From the NCBI GenBank assembly GCA_018287875.1, contig JAGVVL010000022.1:3906001-3970000 (forward strand): 64,000 nt of DNA. Direction: 5' to 3'. The DNA is from Nigrospora sphaerica. Lineage: Eukaryota; Ascomycota; Sordariomycetes; Amphisphaeriales; Apiosporaceae. Below, in pieces: positions 1-12,821 of the stretch. Each line of letters begins with the position of its first letter. The stretch's first letter is position 1. The translations under genes and the position numbers were made by a program. The notes beneath the pieces are model-generated. The model ran no database searches. It was not told the origin of the DNA and saw nothing but the letters and a program-made list of their open reading frames with translations.

Positions 1-568
1 CACTACAAACGACAATATCCTTTAATTTGGGAGAGCAACCGGCGGTGGCTTTTGTACAATTCGTCAAGTCAGACCAGGTCGAGTAACGTGTGTTGATAGC
101 TGCCTCGGTACAACTACGTATATCTAAGGAGACTGGTATGTATAAAGTCCGACCAATCTCGACCCGTCGTTGTCCGAATCCGTGGTGTCCGTCACCGGTG
201 CTCCTTTCAGTTTCACGTCTTGTTCCATCATACACTCTACTTCTTTCTCCACACCGCGCGTCGCTTCTGGCCAATATTCGGACAACGTCAAGCCCCTGTA
301 GCCCCGGCCAGTTCTCTAGGTATAGAATAAATCTAACCCAAACGGGACCGGGCGTGGCTCCTGTGCGACTCTGGCGCCCGACGGCGCCCTATAGAGTCCA
401 TTCGACGTTGCCATTCCGTCGTCCTTGTCCAAATCAACATAGCAAATGGGTGTTGGTGCGTTGAGTTGTGTAAACATTACGTATCGGTCCTCTACCGCTA
501 TACTGTGAAAAATGGTAATAGATGCTTCGACGGCGACTTGCGACGGTCGCTCCCCTCCGGATACTCGA
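1..568. other. intergenic, 3' side of the formin gene
   Basis: No gene is supported here. The open frames are short, lack a recognisable domain and have the mixed composition of non-coding DNA. The stretch must include the 3' untranslated region of the formin gene, which is transcribed leftwards into it. Confidence 0.5.
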
Positions 569-3500
569 TCACGGCGGCGGCGGGGACGTCGGCTTCGCAT
601 CTTCCGAGGAACCGGGCCGGGGGGTTTCGTTGTCGGTGTGGATGGCGGGGACCGGAGGCACGGGGTCAGTTGCGGCTGGGCTCTTGATGCCTTCGGAGCC
701 TTCCTCGGCCTCGGCTCCGCCACTCATGGTGCTTGCTATGCTGCCTCCCTTGAGTCGCCTCCTGCGCGCTCGCCTCTCTTCGGCCGCGTTTTTGCGGATG
801 CTGTCCTTCTTCTCGACCGTTTCCTCTTCGGCCCCGTCGCCGCCCCGCATGTCCCGCAGGAGCATCTCGGCGCGTGCCGTCAACCCGTCTTCGCTTGCAC
901 CTTCTTCGCTGATGGTGCTCGGGGACATGACAGGGGGGCTGAGCGGGCCTTCGCCATTGGTATCAGCAACCGACGTGCCGTCGGACTTGAGACCGGCCTC
1001 GATTTCGGGCATCTCCGATGGTTCGGGGATCTGTTGCCCACTGGCAACGCGCACTTGGTGGCGATCCTTGAGTCTTGCCCTCCGCCGGCGATCACGCTGA
1101 TCTTTTGCTTGGGGAGCGGCAGCTCGCAGCTTCTCGAGCAGACTGTCCATGGCGCCGGCGCTGCCGGGCGAGACGGGGCCCTTCTCGCCTTCGGCCGCCA
1201 CCGCGTTGATTTTGAGCTGCTGCGCATGCTTGCGTTTCATAGAAGCCTCGTTCCGGCGTCGCGTCTCTTCAGCTTGCACGTTCTTTTCGCGCGACTTCTT
1301 CCACTCCTGAAGGAAAAGGGCCAGTTTTGCGAAGAAGTCGCGACGTGCGTTATCGTCGGTAGGGTCCTCTCCGTAGAAGACCATGATGTCGTTGTAAGTG
1401 CGGGTCATCTCCTCCAGGTACAGCTGCATTTGCTCCGCCTTACGGCGGGCTTCCTTCATGCAACGCTGGACAATGGGGCTAACACGATCCTGCGGGTGGA
1501 AGTTCTTGGGGTCCGACAGGTTGCCGCTGTCGAGCGACATCTGCACGTTCTTGATGTTGTCAATGTACTTCTTGGCGTCCGTCTGCAGCTGTTCAATGTT
1601 GATCTTCTGCACCGATATGACGGCTTGAATATCCTCAGAGAAGCCCTCCCATTCGGGATACTGGTTGCGCACGATGCGCTCGACGAGGTCGGCCAGCGTC
1701 GACTGGTTCTTATCGTCCTTGACCATGCCGAGACGCGCCAGGGAGCTCAGCTTGAAGCCGCGCGCTTGCTTGTTGGCGTCGTTCATGTAGTTACCGATAT
1801 CCAAAATCAGCCCGAGGACGTTCATCAGCGACACTGAGTCGCGAAGCGCCTCGGATACGGAGACGACCTGGTGGATCTTGTTGTTGATTTCGTCGTAGTC
1901 GCTCTCGAAGGTCCGCGTCAGCGAGAGAGCCCGCATTCTGCTCTTCCAATAGTGATGCAGCTCGTAGGCCGTGTACAAGTAGATCTGGTCTTCACGGGTG
2001 AGCTCGCTGGGATCCATCTCGCGCTCCTGAGTAGCGGCTGAGGGGCCAGTCCAGTCTCTGGCGTAGGGCGCCATCTGTTTGCCGAGGTTGTCGGGTATGT
2101 TGCAAAGGTCGTCCTTTTGCAAGAAGTCCATGACGACGGGGTTGTCAAGAACATCGGTGTCGCAGTGGATGATCATTTGGGCAACCCTCTCGACCGAGTA
2201 CTGTGAGAACTTGGCAAGAGCAATATCTGAATCTTGTTAGCAGCGAGACACCCCAATGCCGGTAGCGAAGTCCACATACGGTAAGCTTTCCGCAGATCAC
2301 TCGAGATGAGCTGCTTCTTGTCGTCCTTCTTCGCGCTTCCGGATCCGATTGCTTTGATCTCCTTGGCCATGAACAGTTTCTCCACCTCATCCAGAATACC
2401 CTTTTTACTGAGCTCCATGTACTTCTCCTCTCTTGCCTCCGCGGATGGGGCGTGGGCAGCCCAGTGACTGGTTTCGGGTGCGTCGACCTTCTCCCAGTGG
2501 AGAGCCTTGAGCTTCTTCTTGGGCCGTACGACAGGCAATCCAATGCCGGAAACACCCGGTAAGGTGGTCTGAGCAGACAAGAAATGGCCAGACATGGCGC
2601 CAGGCATGGGAGGCGGAGGCGGCGCTCCGGGACCACCCATGCCCGGGGGCGGGGGTGGAGGCGGCGGAGGCGGCGGCCCACCCATGCCTGGCGGTGGCGG
2701 TGGAGGTGGGGGTGGTGGCGGAGGAGCACCGGCCATTCCGGGCATGGGCGGCGGAGGAGGCGGTGGCGGGGGCGGAGGAGGCGGGGCACCGGGGGTGCCG
2801 GGCATGGGGGGCCGGGGAGGCGGAGGGGGGGGGGCCGCGCCGCTTGCGTCCGGGGCACCGGTGACTTCGATCTTGGGCGGATCATTCTCGCTCGGGGTGA
2901 TGGGGGACTGCGATTCCATGCTGGGGTGCGAGGGACCAGTCGTCACACCATCACCGTCCTCGGAGTCGCTGCCATCGTATTTCTTGCCCCTGGCCTGGAT
3001 CTCGTTCATCAAATTGCTGGCCTGGCGGGGATCAATCATGGGCTTCTTGAATTCCACGAGACGAGGCTTCTCGTAGATCATGGCCTCGTCGTCATCCTCG
3101 TCCTGAGCATTCACCGGCTTTCTCGGGATCTTGGTGCCTCGGCTGACTGTGTTCAGCATTCCAGAGTCGAGGCCGTCAGGGGGCATACCGGCGCCTTCAG
3201 GCGCCGCGTAGCCGTCCATCTCCTCTCGAAGGGCGCGGAGGCGATCCGACGGGCCGACGTTCTCACCCCAGACTCTGCCTTCGAGCTTGTACTGAGTCTT
3301 CTGCCGTTCGATCTGCATCTGGAGCCGCTCCATGAGTCGTTCCCGGTCAAGGATGCCCTGCATACGGGCCGGATCCTCATCGGCGAGCTTGGAACCGTTC
3401 GCACCCTTGTTAGCCTGCGAGGCTGCAACATCCTGCGCATCGCGCAGCATGAGATACAGCTCTCGGGTTTCCAGTTCGTAGCGCTGAGCTTCCTTCGCCC

Positions 3501-5841
3501 GCACTGTCTGCATGTTCTCGATCTCGGCCTTGAGGCTGTCGGCTTGCCGCTTCTGCGCCTCGATGAACCTGGACTGCTCGTCCAGCTGCCGTTGAAGCTT
3601 GGCGACTAGGCCGTCTGCGCCCAGTTCCAGCTTTGCCCTCATTTCGTCGCGCTCGGCCATAGCGGCGTCGGCGATTTGTCGACTCTCCAGGGCTTCATCC
3701 AGTGCCTGCCGCGCCTCCGAGTCTGTATGCAATTTGTCGAGCAGACTCTGCACCGTGAAGTTCAAGCTCTGCTTGAGGTCCATATTGGGCAACCGCCGGT
3801 CCATGGCGACGTAGCTGAGCATCGAGTCCACCAGCTGGAACATACGGAGGCGCTCCTCGCCATCGTTGTCTCGAATCAGCAGGAGGTGCTGCAGGGCCGA
3901 GATGAAGTAGTCATGGGTCTTGGACCCCTGTAGGCGTTGCTGGATGGCGTCCACGATCTGCGCCGGGTCGTTCAGATCTCGGACTTCTCCCTCTACGCTG
4001 TCTTTCATGGAGCTGTTCTCCCGCTCGAGCATATCCTCATAGTCAATAGCCTCGTTGGTACGGTACCGCTCGATCTGCTTGTCGATGAGGTCGTATTGGA
4101 ACGTCTCCATCTTGGTGAGCACGCGCTTGATGCCACAAGCGCCGAACTGCGCGCGCAGGTGCATTCGGAGCTGCAGGTCTCGCTCCGGAGCGTCGACGAT
4201 CATGTTGATGAGGATCATGGTCGCGACGGCGTATTCCATCAGCAGGTTCTCCATGCCGATACCTCCGCTGCGCAGTTCGTCGCTAGCTCCAACAAGACTG
4301 CCCATCTTGCCTCGCCCGTCGACGGTGACTTCAACGAGGCGCATCCAAGCGTCGAACCTTCCGTTTTCGCCTTGCTGGTTTTTGACCACATCCATGGCCT
4401 GGATCACCTTCATGTGGCCATCTCCATCCTCCCAATGGCACAAGAACGTGAGGACATCGCTGACCAGCTTCCTGGTGGTGAGTCTGGGTGAGATGAGAGA
4501 CGTCGCCAGAGCTACCACGACTTGTTGGTGAGATAGCGCATCGTCGGCGCCGTACTTGTTGTTCAGCAGAGCCTTCAAGCACTTGACGATATCGTACTCC
4601 TTGTCGAGGCTCTTCTCGGTGCTTTTCGTGTCCCCCGGTGCCGCGGGCCCCATGCTGGTCTTGCGGTTGAGTTTCAACAGCACATTTGTGAGAGCCACCT
4701 GACCTTGGCATTCGATGAAGCGCTTGACCCAGCCGATCTGCTGTGTCCGGAGGTTGACCTCCAAGCTGCCGAGGCCTTTGGTGTCGAGGGTGTTATCCAT
4801 GACCTTCCGCACATACCATTCTGGCGAGCCCTCCTCGTCGGAAAAGGTGGTGATATCGGGACTTGAGTACTGGCCCTGGCGTGCCGTCTGTCTTCTCTTC
4901 TGCTCGCCCTGCCATTCCGTCAGACGGTCTTGATAGATCAGAGTCCACTTCTTGGAAGAGGGGTAGGCTGTCATCTGGCGCCGGGCCTGCTCGGGCAAGT
5001 TGTGCCATCCTCTTTTCTGCATTAGCTCGTAGAACATCTGTTCCGTTACTCTGTCATCCTCGGGGCGCACAAGCGAGAAACCGTCGGGTCCGGTTCCGGC
5101 GGGGGAGTACGGGGAGGGGGGCACGGCCAGTTTGGACTGTTGTCGTTGCGAGTCGCGCTGTGGGCTGTGGGAGGTGGCGAAGGAGCTCTGGGAGGTAGCA
5201 CTTGGCAGTGCTGAAAATCTGGATGAGCGGGCTGTTCCGGGGTAGTCTGGGTCTCTACCATTACCTGAGAATACGCTGGACTGATCGCTGTCGCGGGACG
5301 CTCTGGCAATGGAGTTGGGTCCCAAGGAGTCGTATCGCTGGCTGTAGGACGTGGAAGGAGGAACGGCGCTGCCACGGGGCGTCTGGCTGTGCGAAGAGCT
5401 GGGAGGGCCCCATTGCTGCCACTGGGTATTCCGACCGGTCGAAGCCATGGTGATGTTGAAGTTTGCCGGACGCTGCGCTGAAAGGTGGGATCCTGGGCCG
5501 TTTGCGTGGGGGTTAGAGTCGACCTGCGGATACTGGTGAAAATCCCCGGTAGACTTATTGAGCTGGTGTGGTAGTGGTTCCCTCCGCATCGACGACTGGT
5601 CGGACCGCGGAAGGTAGTCAACGGGGACGGGGCTTCTCTTGTCAGGGTAAGTTGTGTCGTAGGGGATGGCCGTCATGGGCCCGGCCATGTGGTTAACGCC
5701 CATGTCGGGGGTTACGGGGCGGTCGACCGAGGCGATGGAAGAGTCCCTGGCGTGGCGCGAGCGCGAGTGGATCGAGGCATCGTCGCCGTCGCCGCGCTTT
5801 TCGCTGCTCTTATGCTTGCTTCGGGAGAAGAAGCCCGACAT
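569..5841 (-). CDS. sepA: diaphanous-related formin (SepA/Bni1 type)
   Basis: Actin nucleation and elongation factor acting at hyphal tips and septa under Rho GTPase control. There are two exons: 5841-2280 and 2226-569. The 53-bp intron has donor GTATGT and a CAG acceptor; splicing joins ...RKAY to HIALAKFSQYS and keeps FH2 intact, giving 1739 aa. Visible order: a Ser/Pro-rich N-terminus; a GTPase-binding/FH3 region from about residue 265 to 690; a coiled coil at about 725-800; an FH1 region at about 990-1085 with several runs of 10 or more prolines broken by PGM/PGA; an FH2 domain starting near residue 1109 (LKALHWEKVD); and a DAD-like autoinhibitory motif (MDSLLEKLRAAAP followed by RRRRARLK) at about residue 1545. 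Length matches filamentous-fungal formins of roughly 1700-1800 aa. The start begins MSGFFSRSKHKS, as expected for this family. The 3' end is the first in-frame TGA; a further short terminal exon cannot be excluded. Confidence 0.96.
2594..2865 (-). repeat. FH1 polyproline-coding tract
   Basis: A (CCN)n low-complexity stretch within the formin gene, about 270 bp, coding long proline runs interrupted by PGM/PGA. It is a functional profilin-binding FH1 region. On the other strand it appears as a spurious glycine-rich frame. Confidence 0.9.
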
Positions 5842-8800
5842 GGTGGCGGTGCTGCTGCAGGTGGCAGCCGGTGGTGGTAGGAGGAAGAGGGGTGCTCGAG
5901 GAGCGTAGCGAGGGATCGCAGGCCGGGCGCAGTGAAACGCCGACGCTCGCGTGGGTCGTCCCCAAGCCGCGTGCGGTGCCGACTGGCGCCGCTAGTTTCG
6001 ACGGTATCAATGCGGGCGTCCCGCGGGGTGGTGGGATTGTTTGCGGTAGACGATGGGGTATTCAATGCGATATATGGGAGATAGGGTCGGGAAGAGACGA
6101 CGGAAGGCCCAATGCCGGCTCGGATCCAGAAGCAGCCAACACCACCTTGTACGCGAGGCTCAACGGCGGCACCTGGCACCACGTCACTCGCAGATGGACT
6201 GCCAGAGGTGGCGGATCGTTGGTCGTCTGAGCTAGGTTTAAAGGCAATGCCGGCGGGCTCGCGGCGAGCTAATGGGGTCGTGGGCGACGGACGCCAAGCG
6301 CCTCTCACTTCAGTCTGCGGGATCGAGCTGTCTGAAACTCGGGTCGAATCGCATTATGTGCGACGGGCCGATACAAATGGCAATGCTGGGACACGGCGAC
6401 TGTCAGCCCTGCACGGAACGCCCAGCAGCATGGGCAACAGCACGCACGCGGACGAGCTGGGGGGAGGCCAGAGGGTAGGCGGTTGTTTGAGGACAGGATG
6501 GCGATATGCGCGTGCAGAGACAGGCGGCCAGCAGCCGAAACGGGGTTTTGCAGGCCGTGTCGCCGGTCGAGGAAAAACACACGAGGCAGACGAAGCGTGG
6601 CACGCGAGGGGGAGGGAGGGAGAGGAAGCCGATCGACCCTTGCCTGACATACAGTGACAATTAAGACTCCATAGGGCACAAGAGGCACTTAGTGCATGAA
6701 GCGAACTCCGCAGCTGGAGGGGGGAACGTCCTGCCGATGATTTCCTGCCGCCGCGGCTACGGCGTTGGAGCCAGTCTCGATCGAAGGCTTCGCGTTCCCG
6801 ACCGGATGGGGATTTCGGGACAGCGTGCGTCGAGCAGTAGGGCCTCGTCTGGTCCAGGCTGGTGTTGGAGAGTAGAGGTGTTGCGCACGCGCGCGAGGGG
6901 CGACGATGGATGAAGGATGGGATGACAAGGGAGCGCAAGCACGGCGCGGTAGCTCAGCAGCCCAGGTAAGCAAGCGAGCGAGTGGTAATGGAGGGATGGT
7001 ATGGATGTGCAGTACACAGTACGCCTGATGGCCACGAGTCCCGTTCCCTGTCGCCTCCAAGCTCGATTCCAGTCTGTCTGTCCTAGTCCTCCACACTGCG
7101 AAGGCCTGCTGTGCCCTACGTCTACCTAATTATTAGAGGCCGCTCGGTGGTATAGCACGACGGATGGATGTATGCAGAGCAGCGAGCAAAGTCGATCCAT
7201 TCTACCATCCATCCGCCCATCCACACTCGGTACCCAAGCTACTGGCCGGCGGCGGATTTGGCAGCGACGAGACCCGAACTGGCCGCACCCCCATTGGGCC
7301 TTTGCTCACGCAATATTTGATGAGCGCCAAAATTACCCCCAAAAGGGAAGGGTTTGGCCAAGGGTCTCGGTCCAGTCTCTGTGCTTCCTGGGCCCTCCCC
7401 CGACTCGAAGCGCGGCGATGCTGATTGCCCAGTCCCGTTCAGGTCAGGTCTCTCGGAGCCCTGGTCCAGTCCGCTCCTCCACCCAGCCCATCGGCCACCC
7501 ACCCATCCCATGCTCGCCACGAACCTCGTCGCTCGCCCGTGCCAGAGAAGGGTCCCTCCCCAGGCACCGCCCGATATCCCCTCTGACAGGCAGGCCCAGG
7601 TCCCGTACCGTACCGACATTGCCCCCTGCCCCATTAGCCTCGCGACCTTGTTTAATTGCTACGAATCTCGACGTGCTGTGATGCGCCGGCCTGTCAGGGC
7701 GAGTCACTCCTGCGTCAACCGCGGAGCGATGATGCCGTTCAACCCTACGGCATGGTAAGGTTCAGCGGCTCTGAAACCCTCTCGCTGGGCCAGCGGCCCC
7801 TGAACGCGACTCGACACCCAGACCGAGGCCGAGAGGCCTTCGCACATCTTTCCTGCCGCGAGAACTGCCTGACAGGGACTCGGCATCCGTGCGCCGCCGC
7901 CCGCCCGCCCGTCAGAAGCAACGCGCGACATAGCCCAACTCGCCAGCCCGTGCCGTCTGCAAACGGCAAGGTCGCGGCCGGACGGCCAATCGTCATCCGG
8001 GCCCTCCCTCTTGGGTCTCCCACGGGCTTGTCGCTGTCATTCTAGAATAGGCATACCGGCCTTCCCGCCGTGGACAAATCGGCATGTGCACTTGGAATCC
8101 GCTGTACGCCCCTGGGGAGGGGGGATGCGATTTACTATATGTGCGCCCATTACCAGTTGTCTGGACATCCCGGCAGCTCTGTCTATCTGACTGGGGCCAT
8201 GCCGGATGTTATACCCGCAATCTCTATTTGCATCATGGGTACCTCTCATATACTACTACGCAGTACACCTGCTTTGTAACTTGGGGCCGGCTTGCTACCA
8301 AGTCCCGTACCAACGGCATGGCCTCGGCCGGGATAGCTCTGGTGGTGGGAAAGGCATTGGGCCTACAGGCATCAGATACTCAAGTGCCCGCGCAATGCGT
8401 TGCGAGGGGACATCAGGAGGCACATCCCAGCGTAGTAACTAAGTACATGTATGTACATACGTAAAGTCCTTAAGTGGTAGTAAGAGATGGATATACTGTG
8501 CAGTCACAACTCGGGCAGCGGTTCGTAACCCCCTATTCGGGTGAAGCTTCTGGCAAGTCTGGTTCAATTTTCAGGCTTGCCGATGACCTGCCCAATTTGC
8601 TGACACGTAATCGCGTGCCTTATTCCCGGCTTGGATAAGGGGGGCTCCCACGTTATTCTTAGTCGCCTCGGTGCAGGAGCGCGGGTGCGGCAAAGCTACC
8701 AAGTCAACCGAAAGGGGGGCACGAGCCAATCACTTGCATCCCGCATTCCTGTGTGGGTTCGCCCGTGTTGGCGACATCCACCATCACCACGCGAAATATC

Positions 8801-9402
8801 GGGGCCATCGCGGGCCACCCATGCTGGAGCCCTGAGCCAATCCATCCCCGACCTGGATTGCCTGCTGCGGGACGGCCAAGGACGACGATGACCGAATGCA
8901 CCCCCCATTTGCCCCTTCCATATCTGGGCCACCGCGGCAGCTCTCGGAGTCTGCCTACGTATTCCTGGGGCTTTTTTCCTTCCATGTCCAACATGCCTAG
9001 CCGTATATTGATACCGACCAACTTGCGCGCGAACAGCCTCCCTCCGTTCGGCCCTCCATACAACTACTAGGCTATCCTACCTTGAGGATAAGTAGGTAGC
9101 GCCTGTACCTTATTCCGACCGACCTACCAACCGACCAGGGCTCCAGCTTCTAGGCCCCCCTCGCCTGCTCGCCCCCCGCCGCGGCTCTCCACGTTCCGTT
9201 TGGCCTCGTTGTCCACCGTTCACCCGATACCTCCGTTGTCGCGTACGCACGCACGCACGTACTCGCTCACTCGCTCGCTCACCCTCCCCCTCGACCCGAC
9301 GACCGGTTCCACTCCATCATGCACCCTTGAAGCTATCGTCTGGAGCCTTTGTCGTTTGCCCACCTCCCATCCACGGCTGCTACGTGTCATTGACACATCA
9401 CC
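5842..9402. other. long intergenic region between divergent genes
   Basis: About 3.56 kb between the start of the formin gene (-) and the start of the small membrane-protein gene (+). Many overlapping open frames exist on both strands but none shows a domain, a consistent codon pattern or a plausible splice structure. It presumably holds both promoters and long 5' untranslated regions. Just upstream of the right-hand gene (9240-9285) lie short ACGC and CTCG simple repeats and pyrimidine-rich DNA. Confidence 0.55.
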
Positions 9403-10003
9403 ATGAGTTCTAAGTTGGCGGTCGTCAAGGTACGTCTTTACGTCTCTCGGCCTCGCGCGTGCCCTGCGCCGCATGCCTGCCGGTCTCCGGACCCGAGTAC
9501 CTCCCAAACTAAACACCACACAGACCTTGATCGTGCCCGCCGTCATTTCACTCATCCTCTTCCTTGCTTCGACCTACGTCTTTATTCCGCTATGGCGGCG
9601 ATACCAGGCTCGGTACAGTCAGTATCTCCCGCTGGAGACCATCTCGAACCATACGTCCTCGTTTCGTAGTAGAGTACAAGATGCGATGGGCCGGTGGCTT
9701 GTTCCGTCGCAATGGCGCTTCCGCCTCGGCGAGCGCCTGGGTCAAGCCGACGAGGCGTCCGACGCGGACTTCAGCTCCGATGGCGAAGAACTCGACGACG
9801 TGTTAGACGACGAGAGGAGGAGAGCCTTGTCGCTCGATCCGCGTGGCGATCACATAGACAGCAACAGGAGGCTCAGCAGGGAGTAGGTCGCCTGGAACTG
9901 TCCTCGGGGAGCTACGAGGCACTAACTCCCATCATCTAGCCTTGAAGAAGGATTCCGGGACGATAGCGATGAGGAGGAGGACAACCGCCAGAGACAACGG
10001 TGA
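9403..10003 (+). CDS. small conserved single-pass membrane protein, hypothetical
   Basis: Three exons, 9403-9429, 9524-9882 and 9940-10003, giving 149 aa. Intron 1 uses GTACGT..CAG. Intron 2 uses GTAGGT..TAG with a perfect ACTAAC branch site at 9921-9926. Exon 1 codes only MSSKLAVVK. Residues 10-32 form one hydrophobic transmembrane segment (TLIVPAVISLILF...), followed by basic WRRYQARYSQYL and a conserved-looking FRSRVQDAMGRWLVPSQW stretch. The C-terminal half is strongly acidic (ASDADFSSDGEELDD; DDSDEEEDN). The layout is an N-terminal anchor with a soluble acidic tail. I recognise the overall pattern as a conserved hypothetical family of filamentous fungi but cannot name a function. The three exons join in frame without a stop, which is strong support for the model. 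Confidence 0.85.
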
Positions 10004-12433
10004 AGCTCGGTGCGTCTGCATACAGATCCAGCGACGGGCTACCTCGATGATCAACCGTCGACTGTCTTTACGAGCACAGGCGCAAGCGGCGTGTGCATTT
10101 CGGATCACCCGGCTTCGGTATCTACAACCACCATTACGCAGGATGTACAGCCAGCAATCATGCGAGTGTTGTGATCTTCGCGCTCGATGGGCCTGCCGCG
10201 TATTTTGGCCGAGTCCAGGCTTGGCCCAGCCCGGCTCCGTCCAAAAGAGCTCGCCGAGAAACCATAACGAGAATATAACCCCCAGACGCCGAGCCTTTCC
10301 CTTTGGACGAGGCCGCTGGCAATACGCGCCCGACCGATGTTGCATAATCAATTTGGGTGGACTCGAGGGGTGCTTCTGTTGCCGACTCTGTCAAAAAATT
10401 GGACGGTTCCTCGGAATTAAGAAGCCAAGTACAAGCAATGACCTGCGAGCTGCCCAATACGGGAAAGGGACATTGTCATGTTGCCCAAGTCAGAGGATAC
10501 CTCCGCGTACCCGAAGTATAGCAGTTGGCAGACGGCACATGGTGGATTACATGCCAGCGACAAGACCCGGCGGCACGGCCTCTTCATGTTCTCTTCGCCG
10601 CGCCATCATAACCTTATCGTCCTGCCAGGGAAGTCTGAAAAGAAGAAGACATGAAGGCAATTCCTAGCAAAGTTTGGAAGGCAGCACCTACTTCTCCACC
10701 CACCCAGCACGTCCGACCCGTGGTGCCTGAAGAAGAGAGTCACCCTTACTGGAACGAACAACTGCGCGCCTTCAGTGCGTACTTTAGGCACGGCATAGCT
10801 GCGCCCGGTCTGGGTATCCGACGGCGCATGCGGGCATAGCATCGCTTGCGGGATAGTCCCCATGGGGTGGCTGGCCGATGCTGCGGTGAAGAGGACGGAC
10901 AGACGGACTTGGCGTAGTGTTGGTTCTTCGGGGCTCGGCTCGGCTGGGCTGGACGGGGCAACAGGCCATGGTGCTCTATTTGGATGAATATATTGCATGC
11001 GGTAACTGGGTCCAGGGCTTGGAGCATTCCCGTCCCTTTCGGCCAGGGCGTGCGACACACGCTTGCCGACATGTACGTAGCCGTCAATGTTTCTCATTTG
11101 GCCGAAGGCGGGACGCCACACGAAACCACCTGTAACGCGGCGTCGAGAAGCAACTGCGCAGCCCGTCCCGCAAACAGTCGATTCATTGGATAGCGGGACT
11201 GCGATCATCGGTAGGACCTGGACCGTCGGCCATGACTTCACGGGTCGCATGTTCCGCGTCTCAGTTGCATGTCGGACGCACCGGGCGGACGCAGTCGAGG
11301 GACGATGGGGAATGGCCCGTCGTCTCGACCAAAAGGACCGTCGACATGCCCCCATGTCGTCCATCCGCAGATCCCCAACACCGACTCGAGGCCGTATGAG
11401 AAATTGCTTGCTTTTTCGTCTTGTTATGTCCGGCTACGACTACGTTTCTGCTTCCTATGTGCCTCCTCGCCAGACTACCTCCACTCCCTTCCCCCCCCCA
11501 ACCTTATCCAAGGTTGCCTGTCAGCCTGTCAAGCACTTTTTCCGCGCACGTGTGGGTTTCGGTCTGTCTGTCGGGGGTACGACGGGGGTGAGAAAATGGT
11601 TTTTAGGGGTGCGCGTTCCCTCATGCCGAGGGCCAAGGCCAACCGGCGTGGCGTTGGGTGCTGGGCCTGCGCAAGAAGGCCGATGGTGGCCGGCGAGGCA
11701 TGCAAAGCGCGGTTTTTGGCTTCGCCTAGGTTTCGTCTGCACAGGGTACTGAAGCTTTTCGATCCCCAGATGACCTCAGTCGCAGCGCGCGTGAGATCAT
11801 TTCTCGTGCTGCCTATCCCCTACCCGAGTCAGGCTGGCCTGGGACCTCTCGCGTTCAGCCCCGTCTAGCATCCCCCCTCCAAATGGGGGCTCTCGCCTCC
11901 TACCACGGAGAGCTACTAGTTCGCCAATAGCAGAGAGCCTTGTTCTCGTGTTGAGCTGGAAGGCTGGCCACCCGGGCGGTCACAACGCGGGGCAACCACG
12001 ATGACCAGCGGCAGAGCAGAGGCAGACCCCGAAGTAGAAGCAGTACTGAGTAGCATTGGCTGGAACATCAGCACATCGGAACCGGACTGACTGAGGGGAC
12101 TGACTGGCTGGCACATGACAGGCAGACAGACGGGACTGTTGATGATATCTCTTTCTCCCGTCTCTATTCCATCCCACCAGCCAATCCATCACCTCCACAT
12201 CCAGTATTCCCAACAACCTAAGACCGGGTCGGCCTGTGCCCACGCACCGGCATTCCGCACGAAGCTCTGCCGCCGGGTCTGGATCGGCCTCCCCATTCCA
12301 TCGCCGGTAGGAAGAAGGAACCAAAAGTTACTTGATTGCCACTTACTTTGATGCGCCTTGGAAGTGCGGGAGGTTTAGCCCCTTGCATTCCGACGCACGC
12401 AATACCCGTTCATCTTGCCCACACCACCCCTCC

Positions 12434-12474
<41 letters not shown>

Positions 12475-12821
12475 CCATCACCTACCTACGTCCCTCCCCT
12501 ATCCATCCCTCCGCCCGCGGGCACCCTGTCAACGGTTTCCTGCGCGCGCCCGGTCATTTCTACCTACGGGCCGCGGCTGCACGCAGTGCCTAACATCCAC
12601 CGCGGCACCAGCGGCAGCGGGCACGTCGGAGCCTCTGTTGCATGTAAAACCCACAGTGACAGCTAGAGCTTCCCTGGCCTACCTGGGCGGGCCTGCGCGG
12701 GGTTCTCCTGCGCGTCTCCTTCGCATTTGGCGGCCGGTTTTGGTCTTCTCTGCCCCTCGGCCGCCTCTCCACACGCGGTGCGGCAGCGCCCGCTTTTTCC
12801 AGCACGTCCAGCTCGGCCAAG
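10004..12821. other. intergenic region without a supported gene
   Basis: About 2.8 kb. Open frames on both strands overlap each other and lack domains. A pure (CAT)13 microsatellite lies at 12434-12472, about 350 bp upstream of the RING gene. C-rich and poly-C stretches occur near 11480-11500. The left part should contain the 3' UTR of the small membrane-protein gene and the right part the promoter and 5' UTR of the RING gene. Confidence 0.5.
12434..12472 (+). repeat. (CAT)13 microsatellite
   Basis: Thirteen uninterrupted CAT units, followed by CAC CAT CAC. It lies in the presumed promoter or 5' UTR of the RING gene. Confidence 0.97.

Noticed and set aside
512..1837. A 441-residue open frame on the plus strand over the formin 3' half
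   Set aside because: It is the antisense shadow of the conserved FH2/DAD-coding sequence and has no domain of its own.
2584..3609. Gly/Arg-rich plus-strand frames
   Set aside because: They are the antisense reading of the formin FH1 polyproline tract.
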